DNA of 64,000 bases, taken from assembly GCA_031308135.1 (NCBI GenBank), contig JAHLJT010008756.1, positions 63,473,588 to 63,537,587 on the forward strand, read 5' to 3'. The translations under genes were made by a program, and so were the position numbers. The notes beneath the pieces are model-generated. The model was given only the letters and a program-made list of their open reading frames with translations. It ran no database searches and was not told where the DNA came from. This document shows, piece by piece, positions 46,111 through 57,137 of the stretch (positions are counted from its first letter, which is position 1; every line of letters starts with the position of its first letter). This DNA is from Acheta domesticus (Eukaryota; Arthropoda; Insecta; Orthoptera; Gryllidae).

Positions 46111-46470
46111 TCATGCACTGTGACCGCGGAAAGACCGTGGCCTGTGCGTGAGGAGAGTGATGGTGCGAGAGGCGGCGGGCCAACGCAATCAGAGCGAAGT
46201 GGCCGGGGCGGAGGCGGAGACGGGAGTGAGCCGGCGCGGAGGAGAGGCTCTGGCGGGTGATCGGCGGTGAGGGTGGGTCACGTTCTTCCCGTAATGACAG
46301 GTCCTCACCGAGTAGTCATAAACCGCCTCAACACTTTTAGCCCCGCCGACATGTTCGCCGAGGATTCATCGCGTTTCGTGGTGCCACTTTACCTGTTCCG
46401 GGAAATCGGCCGAGGCGGAAACTGGAGGTCGCGGAGAAAGGAAGAAAGGACGTGAGGAACAGTGATGACA
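46111..46470 (+). promoter_or_regulatory. CpG-rich stretch, possible promoter and first exon
   Basis: GC- and CpG-rich with GGGGCGGAGGCGGAGACGG near 46204. A frame from ATG 46294 (or a later ATG at 46351) runs to a TGA at 46453-46455. That TGA lies within GACGTGAGG, a good match to a splice donor, so translation could continue into a later exon. No polypeptide similarity is recognised and no acceptor could be assigned. This is tentative. Confidence 0.3.
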
Positions 46471-46989
46471 GTCGCGGGTACTATGACTGCTTCCGTTTTA
46501 AAAAAGGTATTCAGTTCTCTGTTGGGTGTCCGAGGTTTAGCTGGCATTTTCACGTCTTGTATTGCGATTGGTTGGCATTACATTAGCAACTTTAATTACA
46601 GAAATGTCACTTTATATGACGAGCTCATGTTTTAGATGTCTATATGTGCCTTTTGCATCGTATTCGACAGTATTGAAAAATTTTTAAAAAATAAAGAGAA
46701 TTTGTATTTATTTTTAGTTTTTAGTTTATAAAACTTCCACATGCAAGGATTTTGTTCACGTCCAAATCATTTACTTCAGTTAATTCAAATACTTATGATG
46801 CAATTATTCAAGTGACGAGAGAACAAGAAACATGCAAATTCATTTTGTTCATAACTTTAGTTTGATGTCTCCGGAAGCCTGTATAATTGCAGAAAAATAC
46901 ACTGTTCAACGTCACGTTCAATGACGGCAAATTCAGAAACATTTTTTTCGATAAGTGCTGAAAATCTCAGCGAATAGGTTTTCTTCCCC

Positions 46990-48120
46990 AGCATTTGCTG
47001 ACTTTCCTCCTCTCTGTTTCCGCCGCTTTCACAACATCGCCGCTCCCCCCTTCCGCCGTTACCCTCACTGACACACTCGACGCCGCCCCGCTGCTTCTCG
47101 ACCATCACTGTCACTGCCGCCTCGTCCCTCGAGTCTCTTTCACCAGACACCAGTTACGGAGCCTCCTGCCGTCCCCATTTAGCGCCACCGACTCCGCTCC
47201 TGCCCGCCCCGCCCCACTCTGCCCTGCTACGCACAGCCACCCTCGCCCCGACCCATCCCGTCTCTCTTCTCAGACCCGTCTCTCCGTGGTACACCCCGCC
47301 GCGCCACGCCCCGTTACGCCCCTCCCACTCGCCCCAATGGCCCAATAGCCCCAACCTCGCCACCCGCCATGCCCGCCCCCTCCGCCTCGCCCGCCCCAAC
47401 CACCCGGCCTGCCACGCCCCCCGCCCCTTCACGTCCCGCCACGCTCCGACACGTCCCACCTCGCCACTCCACGCCCCGCCACGCCCCTCTCCGTCACGCC
47501 ACGCCCAGCCATGTTCCGCCCCGCAATGCCCCGCCATTCCCCGCCTCGCTTCGCCTCACCTCGCCCCGTCCCTCCCCTCCCCAGTCCGCCCAGCCCCGCC
47601 CCGCAACGCCTGCCATGATACGTCAAGCCAAGTTATGCCTTTCTAGACCGTTCCCCGTCCCTCATCGTCTCTATCCATTAAGTCCCGCCTCACTATGACC
47701 CGCTCCGCAATGTCCCACTTACCTACGACCTGATCAGTTCCGACCCATCCGGCCCTTTCCAGTCCGACCCCACCCCGCCCCATCGTCCCCCGCGCCTCTC
47801 CCCGTTCCATTCCACACTTTCCCTCTCTGTTATGACCCGCTCAATCCAGTCCCGTCCAGTCTCGTCTCATACCACTCGGTCCCGTCTTGTTCCGTGCCGC
47901 AAGACCCCACCCGGTCTGACCCCGCCTCGCCCCGTCCCTCTCCGTTCCTTTCCCTCTCATCCGGCCCCACTCCCCCACCCCCCCGTACCGCCGTGCCCTT
48001 TCCCGGCCCGCACTGCTCAGGCCCTGCCTCGCCTCATCGTGTTCCGCCCCGCATCTCCCAGGAGCACCGTGCCCCCGCCCCAGGAGCAGCGAAACTGCTT
48101 CAAGGCGTTTCCACCGCCTC
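46990..48120 (+). repeat. C-rich, G-poor low-complexity tract (about 1.1 kb)
   Basis: The plus strand is dominated by CCCCGCC, CCACGCC and CCCGTC words without a fixed period. It looks like a decayed minisatellite with strong C/G strand asymmetry. Open frames of 65-154 codons on both strands (Pro/Arg/Ser/Thr-rich plus, Gly/Arg/Trp-rich minus) overlap each other and are compositional. Confidence 0.6.
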
Positions 48121-48136
48121 CGATCCACCCCCGCAC

Positions 48137-48176
48137 TTACACACACACACACGCGCGCGCGCGCGCGCGCACACAC
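48137..48176 (+). repeat. (AC)n/(GC)n dinucleotide run
   Basis: ACACACAC passes into CGCGCGCGCG and back to CACACAC, a purine-pyrimidine alternating run with Z-DNA potential. Confidence 0.9.
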
Positions 48177-48189
48177 AGTCGCCGCCTTC

Positions 48190-48650
48190 GCGATCCCAGC
48201 CCCCGCGCACCCCCGGCGCCGGGTCGCTCGTCCAGATTGGCTGTAACGGACGGGGCCAATCCGGACCGCAGACGTGATTTGGCCGCTAATCACTGAGCCC
48301 GTAGCCCTAATTGACCAGCAGACTTTCTTTTAGTGCGGCTGCGAGAGCCGCTGGGAAGCCGGAGTGATTTTCTTGAGGCGTCTTTAATTGAATCAAGGGG
48401 AAGCGGGGAAGGCCGCTCCATCCATCAGGGGGGAGGCGAACAGGCGAGGCGGGGTGGGGGAGGGGGCGGGGCTGGCGAAGAGACCGACGAACGCGCAGCC
48501 GTTATGTAGGGATGTAAGGGTGGCCCATATGGGGCTGCGGGACAATTCTGAAGGCGCCCGCTTACTCGGGGAGATTTGGGTGGGAGGGGATGGGCAGGCT
48601 GACTCGGTGTTCGAGAAAGTGGTGCCTCCGAAGGTCCAGTGAAAGGTATG
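48190..48650. promoter_or_regulatory. Candidate regulatory block with CCAAT, GC-box and TAAT motifs
   Basis: ATTGGCTG and GGCCAATCC (CCAAT type, both orientations) lie at about 48236-48262. CTAATCACTGAG, CCTAATTGACC and TTTAATTGAATC (homeodomain-type cores) lie at 48290-48395, and GGAGGGGGCGGGGCTGG (GC box) at about 48460. The stretch differs in texture from the C-rich tract before it. Regulatory function is inference from motif density only. Confidence 0.3.
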
Positions 48651-51030
48651 TTTGCGAAGCGTGTCCTTTGAAAGTTATGGGGTTGAATTGTGTTAACTGC
48701 AGTTGTTCATCAATTTTTCCGAATGCTATGAATGTGAATGAGTTTTGTGTCGTATGGAAGTTTAATGCGAGTATTTTAACAGTGATTACGGGTGCTAATA
48801 AAGATTCTTAAAACAGTTAATTCAAAAGTTAAATCGAATTTAAAAAATTGTAGAAACTGATTTTTCTTGGCATAACATTTTTAGGTCAATATTTATCAAA
48901 TTCCTAGTCTTATTCGTAAACGTGTGATCTGGAGTCGTTAGGAATAAAAGGCAGCCCATCTTGGAATATTTCTTAAAGAAGGCTCTTAGTTTCAGATATT
49001 TAAGTGAGAGGAAGGATTCGAAAAATGTTTTGCGTTCATGTTCTTCACAAATGCTTTGTTGTAGATTTGTATCACAATTTGTTCGACTGATCAATACAAT
49101 TTCGATAGATTCTTTAAATCATTAGTGATCACTTCACTGATAATCTCACTTCATGTTTGTAATTCAGTGTTAACGTTTGAAGAAAAAGTATATATATGTT
49201 TGAATGGAAAACTTCAATGTAGAGGTCGGAGAGGAAAGTGTGTTTTGAAACATTTCCATCCAAGAAATACAAGTTTTCTGAATAGATATGAAAGGGATGG
49301 TATCTAAATCAAACATCTATCAGATTATAATTTTGTTTGAAAAATTTGTAGATCATAGGAGTTATTATTAGATGCGTAGATGGTACGAATAAATATGTAA
49401 TTTTGACCATTAAGGATCAATCAATGTTGATTCCAGGAATTAAAACTTTAGTATAAATACATTTATTTATAGTTTATAGGAGTTATTTATAGTGTCTAAT
49501 GTTATTTAAATTGAAGTTTCAGGTAAGACATAATATATTCACAGGAACGGCGAAGGCCTAAATCAAGAATACTTCGTGCAATATGACCTCTCTTATGTCT
49601 TAGCTCATTAGCATGTGATGCATTCATCACTCATTCAAGATAAGATCAAGATTGAATATGTTAAAAGAAGTTGGCTTTCTTTCTCACTTGATGGCCTATA
49701 AGCAAACAGCACATTTTAGAACACATGTGCTGATGTAATGCGATAAGATATGGAGTGGTGAGTACTGTTGTCATATGGAATGGGATGAGTAGAAAGTTGT
49801 GTTCGAAAAGGATGTTCTCTAATGTTTTTATCAAGAGATTTTTGTGAACTTTTTATACCTCGTAGATTCATCAACGCATATTTAAGATAAAGGTACCTTC
49901 TCTTGGTGTACACTGAATTTTATTACCTCATTCAATCTGACTCATGTTTGAATTTCTTCATGATGTCGTAGTTCGTTTCTTTCCATGTTAGTCAGGCAAC
50001 AGCCTGACTGTAACTACCTTGACGGGCAAATATATATTGATATTCTGTAAGATTCACTTCAATCCTGTGAATGAGAAAATTTGGTAATATTTTGAGCATG
50101 TTAGTTTTACTTGACTGAACAAAAATACATTAGAAGTTGTGAATTACGTCTCGAATATCAACTCAGCTGAAGTGGCAACTTCTGGAAGTTAGAACGGAGA
50201 ACCAAAATTTCTTGTAACCCTGTACCTCTTCTTCCGATTACAAAGAGTGAATTGACAAACCTTGCTAAATAGTTAAACCGGGGACGGGTCAAGTACATTC
50301 GAAGGAATCGAAGAAAAGGATAGAGATAACAAAGGAACTCGTTTAAGAAGAAAGTTCGTTCCAGTGATTTGGTAACGTCTTCCGCCAAAGTGATGGCAAT
50401 GTTGGGCCTTTAGACGACAAACTGAGAGATTCTCGAAGCCCTCCCGTCCAAATAGAAATGGTCTTCGTGTCAACGTGAAATTGAGAAGAGAAAACGCGTG
50501 AGATTCATTTGAAATGTTCTTACAGTTTTTAATTTACTTTCAATTTGCGGAATGAATTTGCAATACAGAAACAATGTGTTTATTTGAATTCAAGAATAAG
50601 AATTTTTTGCAAAAACGCATTAAATGTGATTAAGTATTAAATCTCTTTTGGACAAATATAAAAGTTAAATCTACCATCTGTTATTCATTTATTGACGACA
50701 ATAAATTCCTAATTACAAGAGATTACATCATCACATTTTAACTACTAAGTTACAGCAATTTTTCGGCATATGGTGTAGCATATTAGGACGAGTATTAAAC
50801 GTATTAGATCACAAATTTCAACTATATTCAAATTAATTAAAACTTCTCGAGTTGTTTTCAAGTCACATTGACTTAAGACCAACTTACAAACATTATTGTA
50901 TCATTTTTTTCCGTTTTCTCTTCACACAGAGATTAGGTTCCAACGTTATAGTTATTAACAAGTAGTCACAATTGCAATGGAGAAAAAACTACAATTCCTC
51001 CAAACATTGATGGAATTGAACGCAGCTACT
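48651..51030. other. AT-rich DNA, no gene seen
   Basis: Frames of 60-84 codons only, none with a recognisable motif. No shared repeat was detected. Confidence 0.4.
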
Positions 51031-51135
51031 CATGTGTTCAAAATTCGTCAGCGTCGGGTCTCAAACACCAGAACCTCCCATTCAGAGACACTGCAGGGGC
51101 AACTAAACACTGTCACTCAGCCAGCTCAACCGGTG
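51031..51135 (-). mobile_element. SINE-A head fragment
   Basis: On the minus strand: TTGAGCTGGCTGAGTGACAG (A-box region), CAGTGTCTCTGAATGGGAGG and a B-box-like GTTTGAGACCC. The body is missing. Confidence 0.6.
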
Positions 51136-51145
51136 GGAGCACCAA

Positions 51146-51460
51146 GTGAGTACTTACTCAGCTACATTAATCTATCTCTTAATGGGACGTTTCCACCCCA
51201 ATGCCCAGTTCTCCGGCTCGTATTCGAAATGGATTTTTTGTGACTGTCCGAACTCCCGAGGTGTGGGAAAGAAACCACTGTATCCACTCAACTCGGCTGG
51301 CGCCTGGGCGTCGATGCCCACCAGTGTTGCCCCCGACGACTCTGGCCTAGAGGTTGTCGAGTGCTTTGGGCCACACAAGACCGCCCGCACAGAAAATAAC
51401 ATCGAGGGCACTGGAACTGATGTCCTGAGTAGGTCTGCGCTTCCTCCTTGAGATGGTTCC
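51146..51460. other. GC-rich segment open on both strands (about 100 codons each)
   Basis: The plus frame ends 51451 and the minus frame spans 51471-51172. The minus product contains LSGYSGFFPTPREFGQSQK and ends in a WALGWKRPIKR-like stretch; neither matches a domain I can name. It lies directly after a SINE head and before a LINE insertion. It is most likely another dispersed repeat, but an exon cannot be ruled out. Confidence 0.3.
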
Positions 51461-51542
51461 CTCATATACATATCGGCTTTGGTGGTGAAAATGTTAGCAT
51501 ATCAGATTGTTATATCCAAGTACGCGAGAGAAATTAATCGTA

Positions 51543-52103
51543 ACATTGAACCAGTAACCTTCAAAAGTTAGTTGCGTTCCAAAATACGTTCCTAAGAAAG
51601 ACCCTCAAGGCACCTTGGTTCATTCCAAATTCCCAAATTCATCGGCTAATATATAGCCATTAAACGTAATCGGCTAATATACTGCCATTATTGTAATTAA
51701 ATTCAATGGTTAAATATATTGCCATTAAACGAACACATGAACAAAATAGCTGACCATTTCTTTCAAAATATTTACTCTTCCCCCTGTTCCACGATATGTT
51801 ATCTGGGCCACCGTTCTTCATGGCCCCGTATTAAATCAAGATTTCCCCAAGGATAGACTGAGGCCACCGTAACTTCTGTTTCTACGCCTTTCCTAACACT
51901 ACCTAAATTTCAACGTAACACCTCAAACCTGAACCTTGAAGCCTGAATCAAATCATCGAACTTTAGACCATGTGTTCACGAGTAGGAATGAATACTCATT
52001 TGCTATGGATGGCCATATTCAAAACGTTATAATATAAAATGTACTGTTGTCAAACCCCTCGGGAGACATACATGTCGAACGAGAAGAAATAAATGAAAAA
52101 AAA
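51543..52103 (+). mobile_element. 5'-truncated jockey-like LINE with poly(A) and target duplication
   Basis: Direct repeats AAATTAATCGTA flank it (51531-51542 and 52104-52115). CTCAAGGCACCTTGGTTCAT near 51606 and the 3' end CGAACGAGAAGAAATAAAT match the LINE at 28153-28777, so the family is the same. Between them 51648-51735 holds about three diverged copies of a CGGCTAATATATGCCATTAAACG-like unit that the other LINE lacks. No frame is intact. Confidence 0.8.
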
Positions 52104-52203
52104 AAATTAATCGTACGCCTTCCTTCGGAGGAAGACTAGTGCTGGATTTCTCATGTTATAGATTTATTGCATGTTGTTTTTTGTAGTATGTAATATCAAC
52201 ACC

Positions 52204-52458
52204 AAGCGAAATGGCTCATGGTATAGCGCGCTGACTTCGTATTCGGGAGCCCGGGTTCAATCCCCGTGCCGGCTATCCTGATCGGGGTGTTCGTGGTGGG
52301 CCTCGGTCATCCAGGCGAATGCTGGGTTGGTTCTACTCAAAGGCCATGACAGCAAAACCGGCGTCGCTAGCTGAATTCGTTAACAACGTAAAGTCACGAA
52401 TTCGAATTTCCCGTTAAGCGAATTCGAGACATCGCGGGTTTCTGGTTGGGTGGCCGAC
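52204..52458 (+). mobile_element. tRNA-derived SINE of a second family (SINE-B)
   Basis: The head reads ATGGCTCATGGTATAGCGCG (A-box region) and, 30 bases on, a perfect-looking B box GGGTTCAATCCC. The body follows with CGGTCATCCAGGCGAATGCT. The head is longer than, and different from, SINE-A. The 3' end is unclear because a MITE begins at 52461. No cloverleaf with a full acceptor stem can be formed, so it is not a functional tRNA gene. Confidence 0.7.
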
Positions 52459-52460
52459 TA

Positions 52461-52861
52461 GGATCCCTACTTTCTGAATCTGAATAAGTGAAATTGTCGC
52501 TGATTCAATCAGTGAGAGCCAAAATCACTGATACCTTCAGTCGAAATGTGTAGTTTCGCTGACATTCAGTGAATGCGCGAACCTTTTCATTATGGCCGCC
52601 AGCATTTCAGTGGTCGTCAGTGGTAAGAGTGCCTCGCCACCATTGCTCACTGATAGTTTAGTCGTTCACGTGCTACTGTTTTCACATATTTCACTGATTC
52701 AGACAGTGAAGTTTCACTGATTCAAAAAGCGGACTCGATTTTCACGGATTTGTTCAGTTCAACTCACTGATTGTCAGTGGCAGGGTTATAACTGACGCCA
52801 TCAGTGAACAGTCACTGTCAATCAGTAGTTTTTCACTGATTCAGACTGAGAGAGCGGGATC
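52461..52861. mobile_element. MITE (about 401 bp) packed with TCAGTGA/TCACTGA words
   Basis: The left end GGATCCCTACTTTCTGAATC and the reverse-complemented right end GATCCCGCTCTCTCAGTCTG align with a one-base offset, then both continue GAAT-AGTGAAA. TA lies at both edges (52459-52460, 52862-52863). The interior has more than ten TCAGTG or CACTGA words in both orientations, so the strand can fold in several ways. No coding capacity. Confidence 0.6.
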
Positions 52862-52863
52862 TA

Positions 52864-55440
52864 ACGGCGGCAAGACCAATTGTCCTTTACGGGATATTTA
52901 ATGACTAAATACAAAATACATGTACAAATTATTAACAGACATCGAGAGAACCTAAGGCTTAATAATTTATTTTCATCGTGTTTTTGAAAATGCATAATCC
53001 AGTTTAGAATACTGAACATAATAAGTGTAATCTAGAAGAATGAAGCGTGTCCGGAAAAGTTTAGGGCACATAAAATAGGGTGTTGCTTCAGTCGTTCGCA
53101 TGACTCACCAAATCAAGGTTAGTGGTATGATTCTCGTTTCAGAATGCAATGTATATTGTAGCAGTAAAAGTATTGCTTATGAACGCATTAATCGGGTCCT
53201 TGATAGATGAGGTTATCTCACGGTTTGTTTATTATATTGCAGATCGTAGCAACGAGGACAGCATCTCTAGATATTGTTGTGTTCCTGCTGAAAATAAATG
53301 ACGCTGGTTGATATGTATTATACTATATTGAAATGTGCGTTCGTGTATTCAATGAGAAATAAAGTCTGTTCATCAACAGAAAGTCTAACAGTCGATATTC
53401 TTAACAGTTCTCATGTACGTGCAGTTGTACAGGAGAAGCTCGTGACCCTGTCGCACATAAGTCTTAGATAGAGGGAGCCAGGCTACATCCAGATGGCGCT
53501 GACCCTCCATGCCGTCATTTCATCGCGCACCTGGTCTGATCCCCGCTCACACAACGTACTGGGAAAGAAGAAGAATGCGATTTGGAATTCAAGGAAGATA
53601 ATTATGAGGTAGGATTACACATTATACCATGTCACGAGGTTAAATTACACAACATGCCTGAACAAGTGCCATGGATCGCGAGCAAATTCTTCCTTCATCC
53701 TCGAGTTTTCATTCTTATCCTTGCATTCCTGTTCTTCTATTGATTCAATCTTCATTGATTTAGAATTCAATCTCCGACAAGCGACGAATGCATGGTACGC
53801 CATCCGGCCTCTCGGATTTTAATCGAGGCCAATAGTCGTTTTTGACGAGCTATTTTGCTAATAAAAATAACTAATAACTTATTCGTTCATTATTTATATT
53901 GGGTGCCTCTTTGACGAACTAATCTAGTAATGGAGAATGAATTAGCTGATTTTTTAGATCAAAGCAAATTAAAAATATTTTGCTTCATAGTCAGAATCTA
54001 ATTAGAAACAACAAACAGCAAATAGCCGAGACTTATTTGTGAAATCGGTCGTTGGTCGTTGAATACTTTCGTAATGCCATCTTCTTACACGAAAAAAATC
54101 GTGTACCATCAAATACAATTTTTCGAAATAATTTTATAACAATGCAGCATTCCGTAAACTAATCAAAAGCACTCGTTTCAATTTTCAACGAGTATTGAAA
54201 CCTCGATCGTCCTCAAATCAATGACCGCTTTCACTTGAGAACGTCGCGAACTGTTAAAAGCAAAGGTCAAGGGCATCGCTGAGAGACCCTCCACATCGCT
54301 ATTTGGGTGGTCGAGAGGTACGAGGGCGGTGATATGCAAAGCACGCAGTAAATAGTTCTGGGCGCTACACGGTGTATCGGCAAAGCCGCCGCTGTCTCCA
54401 ATATGTCTTCAGCACTACAGCAAACGCTGCCACTACGGCAGCAACGTCTGGGGTTGCTGTTACTGCTTTTACTAAGAGCTGCGACAGGACCTTGGCGGCC
54501 CTTCAAAGGCGAGAATCCGTTGCACAAAGAAGTCGTAGAGGCAACGTACATGCGAGCATGGAACTCTTGCCGTTTCTAGCTTAGAAGAACCACTGTCGTG
54601 TTGAATGTTAATGACGTATATTTAAGGAGACGTTTTTAATGCAACACGACGACGCTAACGAACGCCAATACGCTACATAATTGTGTAATGTGACGAAATG
54701 GAGTGATAAAAAATCTTTTTTTTTCTTGACATTTAGGATTTTAAGAGAAAACATTTAGGATTTTAAGTTTGTGAACACATATTGTTTACGGCTTTACGAC
54801 ATCCTAAAATTTAAAATCATACACATTACATACATGTGATTTAATTTTGTTTATTCTCAACAATAAGGGAATCAATACATATCTTCCTATCATCATCACG
54901 CTGAAATTCCAAAGGGAAATAAACATTTATTTGATTTCTGATTGCTATATTGGAGTGGCAAAAACCCAATGTAGGCCTATACGTATACACACATTTACTG
55001 GAATACAAAAACTGATGTCTAAGCTGATGCTGAATCAATCATTTGGACCAAGGCACTGCCTTCATTCTTAGTTGCCTCCACTGACAAGGTACGCCGTAAT
55101 AATTTATTTTTTCTGTGTGTCTGAAATTTATTAAGGCACACATTGTGACGCACTCCAGATAAGTGATAGTTTTCTTCTCGTAATGCATACCTGTAAAACA
55201 GTGGGTTACATACGTTTTCTTTCTTAGTTTCCAGCTAATTTTCAAATAAAACATTTTGTTGATGACTAGCTAATATAAACGTTTTATTTCTTGATAGCTC
55301 GTTATACGTACATATTCTTCATATTACTAGCACATAATATCTAGCAGATGACTAAATTAGGTCATTAAATTATGTCTATAAATGCTATTCAATTCCCTAT
55401 TAAATCGCTGTCAGAAAAGGGAAAGTAACCAAGATTCCAA
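52864..55440. other. AT-rich DNA with one CTCF-like word, no gene seen
   Basis: CCAGATGGCGCT at 53489-53500 fits the AGRNGGCGC core of insect CTCF sites. A short GC-richer stretch at 54270-54560 has overlapping 70- and 94-codon frames on opposite strands with no recognisable similarity. Confidence 0.35.
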
Positions 55441-55705
55441 GGCAGCTCCCTCGCGTACTCCCAGCAATGTTTGTTTGCCAGCTGGTGGCGTCCTTGCCAC
55501 CCCAGCGCCGGGGCGTGGGGCCTGGCTCACCAGGCGAGGTCCATAAAGCAGCTAATTAGGGCAGGGTCCCTGGTGGCAGGCGGCGCATGGGGGCGGCGAG
55601 GGCGGCGGGGGCGCCGGGGGTGGAAGCAGGAGCTGCGTCCCCCGCGGGGGGCTAATTGCCCCTGTCAAGGCCCCCGGCAGGACGCCGCCACCACCACTAC
55701 CCCCG
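55441..55705. promoter_or_regulatory. Candidate regulatory block before the 12-bp array
   Basis: Dense motif content: TGTTTGTTTGCC (forkhead type), CCAGCTGGTGGCG (E-box plus CTCF-like) at about 55478, CCATAAA and GCTAATTAGGG (homeodomain types) at about 55541-55560, and GCTAATTGCCCCTGTCA near 55650. The GC-rich block stands alone in AT-rich DNA. Function is inferred from motifs only. Confidence 0.3.
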
Positions 55706-55710
55706 TCTTC

Positions 55711-55950
55711 GCCTCCGCCCTCGCCTCCGCCCTCGCCTCCGCCCTCGCCTCCGCCCTCGCCTCCGCCCTCGCCTCCGCCCTCGCCTCCGCCCTCGCCTCC
55801 GCCCTCGCCTCCGCCCTCGCCTCCGCCCTCGCCTCCGCCCTCGCCTCCGCCCTCGCCTCCGCCCTGCCTCCGCCCTCGCCTCCGCCCTCGCCTCCGCCCT
55901 CGCCTCCGCCCTCGCCTCCGCCCTCGCCTCCGCCCACGCCTCCGCCCTCT
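55711..55950 (+). repeat. 12-bp tandem array (GCCTCCGCCCTC), about 20 units
   Basis: Units are almost identical from 55711 to about 55950. One unit near 55865 has lost a base, shifting the phase by one. All six frames are open because 12 is a multiple of 3 and the unit has no stop: the plus frames give Ser-Ala-Leu-Ala, Arg-Leu-Arg-Pro or Pro-Pro-Ser repeats, the minus frames Glu-Ala-Arg-Ala and others. None is a credible protein. The minus strand is G-rich with GGG and GG runs. Confidence 0.95.
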
Positions 55951-56733
55951 GGAACTCGTTCAACTGTCTCCAAAGCTTAGAGCCCTAAACCCCATTTTCT
56001 CCCTTATTCCACATGAATTACATTTCTTTAGCCTTAACCCACGAAATGAGAAATTTTTCAAAGTTGTATTGCATTTTAGGAGAGCACCCCGTTGCATGGG
56101 TATTCAGAAATGTCCTTAGTTCAGTTCCAGCATAAACATACTTTAAATTTTTAAATTGTGATGTAAACCATTTAGAATTGTGACAGTTCAAGTAGTACAA
56201 GTTAAATAAATAACAATTTCGTGATAGTTAATAACCGAGCACCCGTTCGAAACGATGTATGCATACAGAACATTAGGAAACACACGCACAGGAGGAACAG
56301 TTCTCCGCCTTTGTGGGTAAATGATGTACCGCTGTGCCCGTGTCTCACGTTCTTTCGTGCCATGACTATTGTTTTTGCCCCACACCTTAAAGATCACCAT
56401 CCAGACATCAACTACGCACTTAATAATTGAAACTGCGGTAGGTCTGTTATTTGTTTTCGAACTTTGCCTCCTTTTTATCTCTAGTAATAAAATGTCGTCC
56501 ATTTCCCAGCGCCTCCAATGAATTGTTTCTCATAACGAGTTTTATGCGGCGTTGCACAATTGCACGGGTAGTTGTTTGACAACTCAGGAAACTGTTGGCG
56601 ATAAGTACATTGCAAGGCACTTCGCTGTTCAGAATAATGCCTGGTGACTGTGAAAAGCTCTCATCTCTTCGCGTGTTCCAGTCACTTGCCTCTTCTTGAA
56701 CTTACACTGCTTCTTAATACTCTAGACTTGTGA

Positions 56734-56736
<3 letters not shown>
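55951..56736. other. AT-rich DNA, no gene seen
   Basis: A 104-codon minus-strand frame (56188-56502) overlaps a 69-codon plus frame; neither is recognised. Confidence 0.35.

Positions 56737-56770
<34 letters not shown>
56737..56770 (+). repeat. (ATT)n microsatellite
   Basis: About 11 uninterrupted ATT units. Confidence 0.95.
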
Positions 56771-56772
<2 letters not shown>

Positions 56773-56986
56773 ATTGGGGTCAAAGAGATAAGATGTTGAT
56801 GAAGTAACCTATAAGCCAGTGTTTAGACGTAGATATTTACATTTTTATACGTTCGTGGTAAGACTTCAAGAAAATATAAAAAATATATATCTCCTTCCCT
56901 AAGCTAATACTGCAACATCTAAAAGTGAGAAGCCTATAACATTTGAAAATATGTTATCTGCATAGTCTAGTTTGTAAAATTATATA

Positions 56987-57137
56987 TTTTTCGTGTTGAC
57001 ATTGTATATTTGAATAGATACTTCCGTCATTGTACATTCTATTCTTTTTGGACCCAGTCGTGTATGTTTTTCGTGTTGACATACTATAAGTGAATAGACA
57101 TCTCCATTTTTGTACATTCTTTAGTGTTTGGACCTTA
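56987..57137 (+). repeat. Two-copy tandem repeat of about 79 bp
   Basis: Units begin TTTTTCGTGTTGACAT at about 56987 and 57066 and share GAATAGA, TTGTACATTCT and TTTGGACC in the same order. Confidence 0.75.

Noticed and set aside
47154..48296. Frames of 109-154 codons on both strands
   Set aside because: C-rich low-complexity DNA lacks stops in several frames; the products are Pro/Arg or Gly/Arg/Trp strings.
52204..52275. tRNA gene
   Set aside because: It has A- and B-box words but no acceptor stem or plausible anticodon arm, and it continues into a SINE body.
55711..55950. CRISPR-like array
   Set aside because: The 12-bp units are contiguous with no unique spacers, and the context is eukaryotic.
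55471..55988. 169-codon plus-strand frame and four overlapping frames
   Set aside because: They are produced by a 12-bp tandem array without stops; a one-base deletion shifts the reading without consequence.
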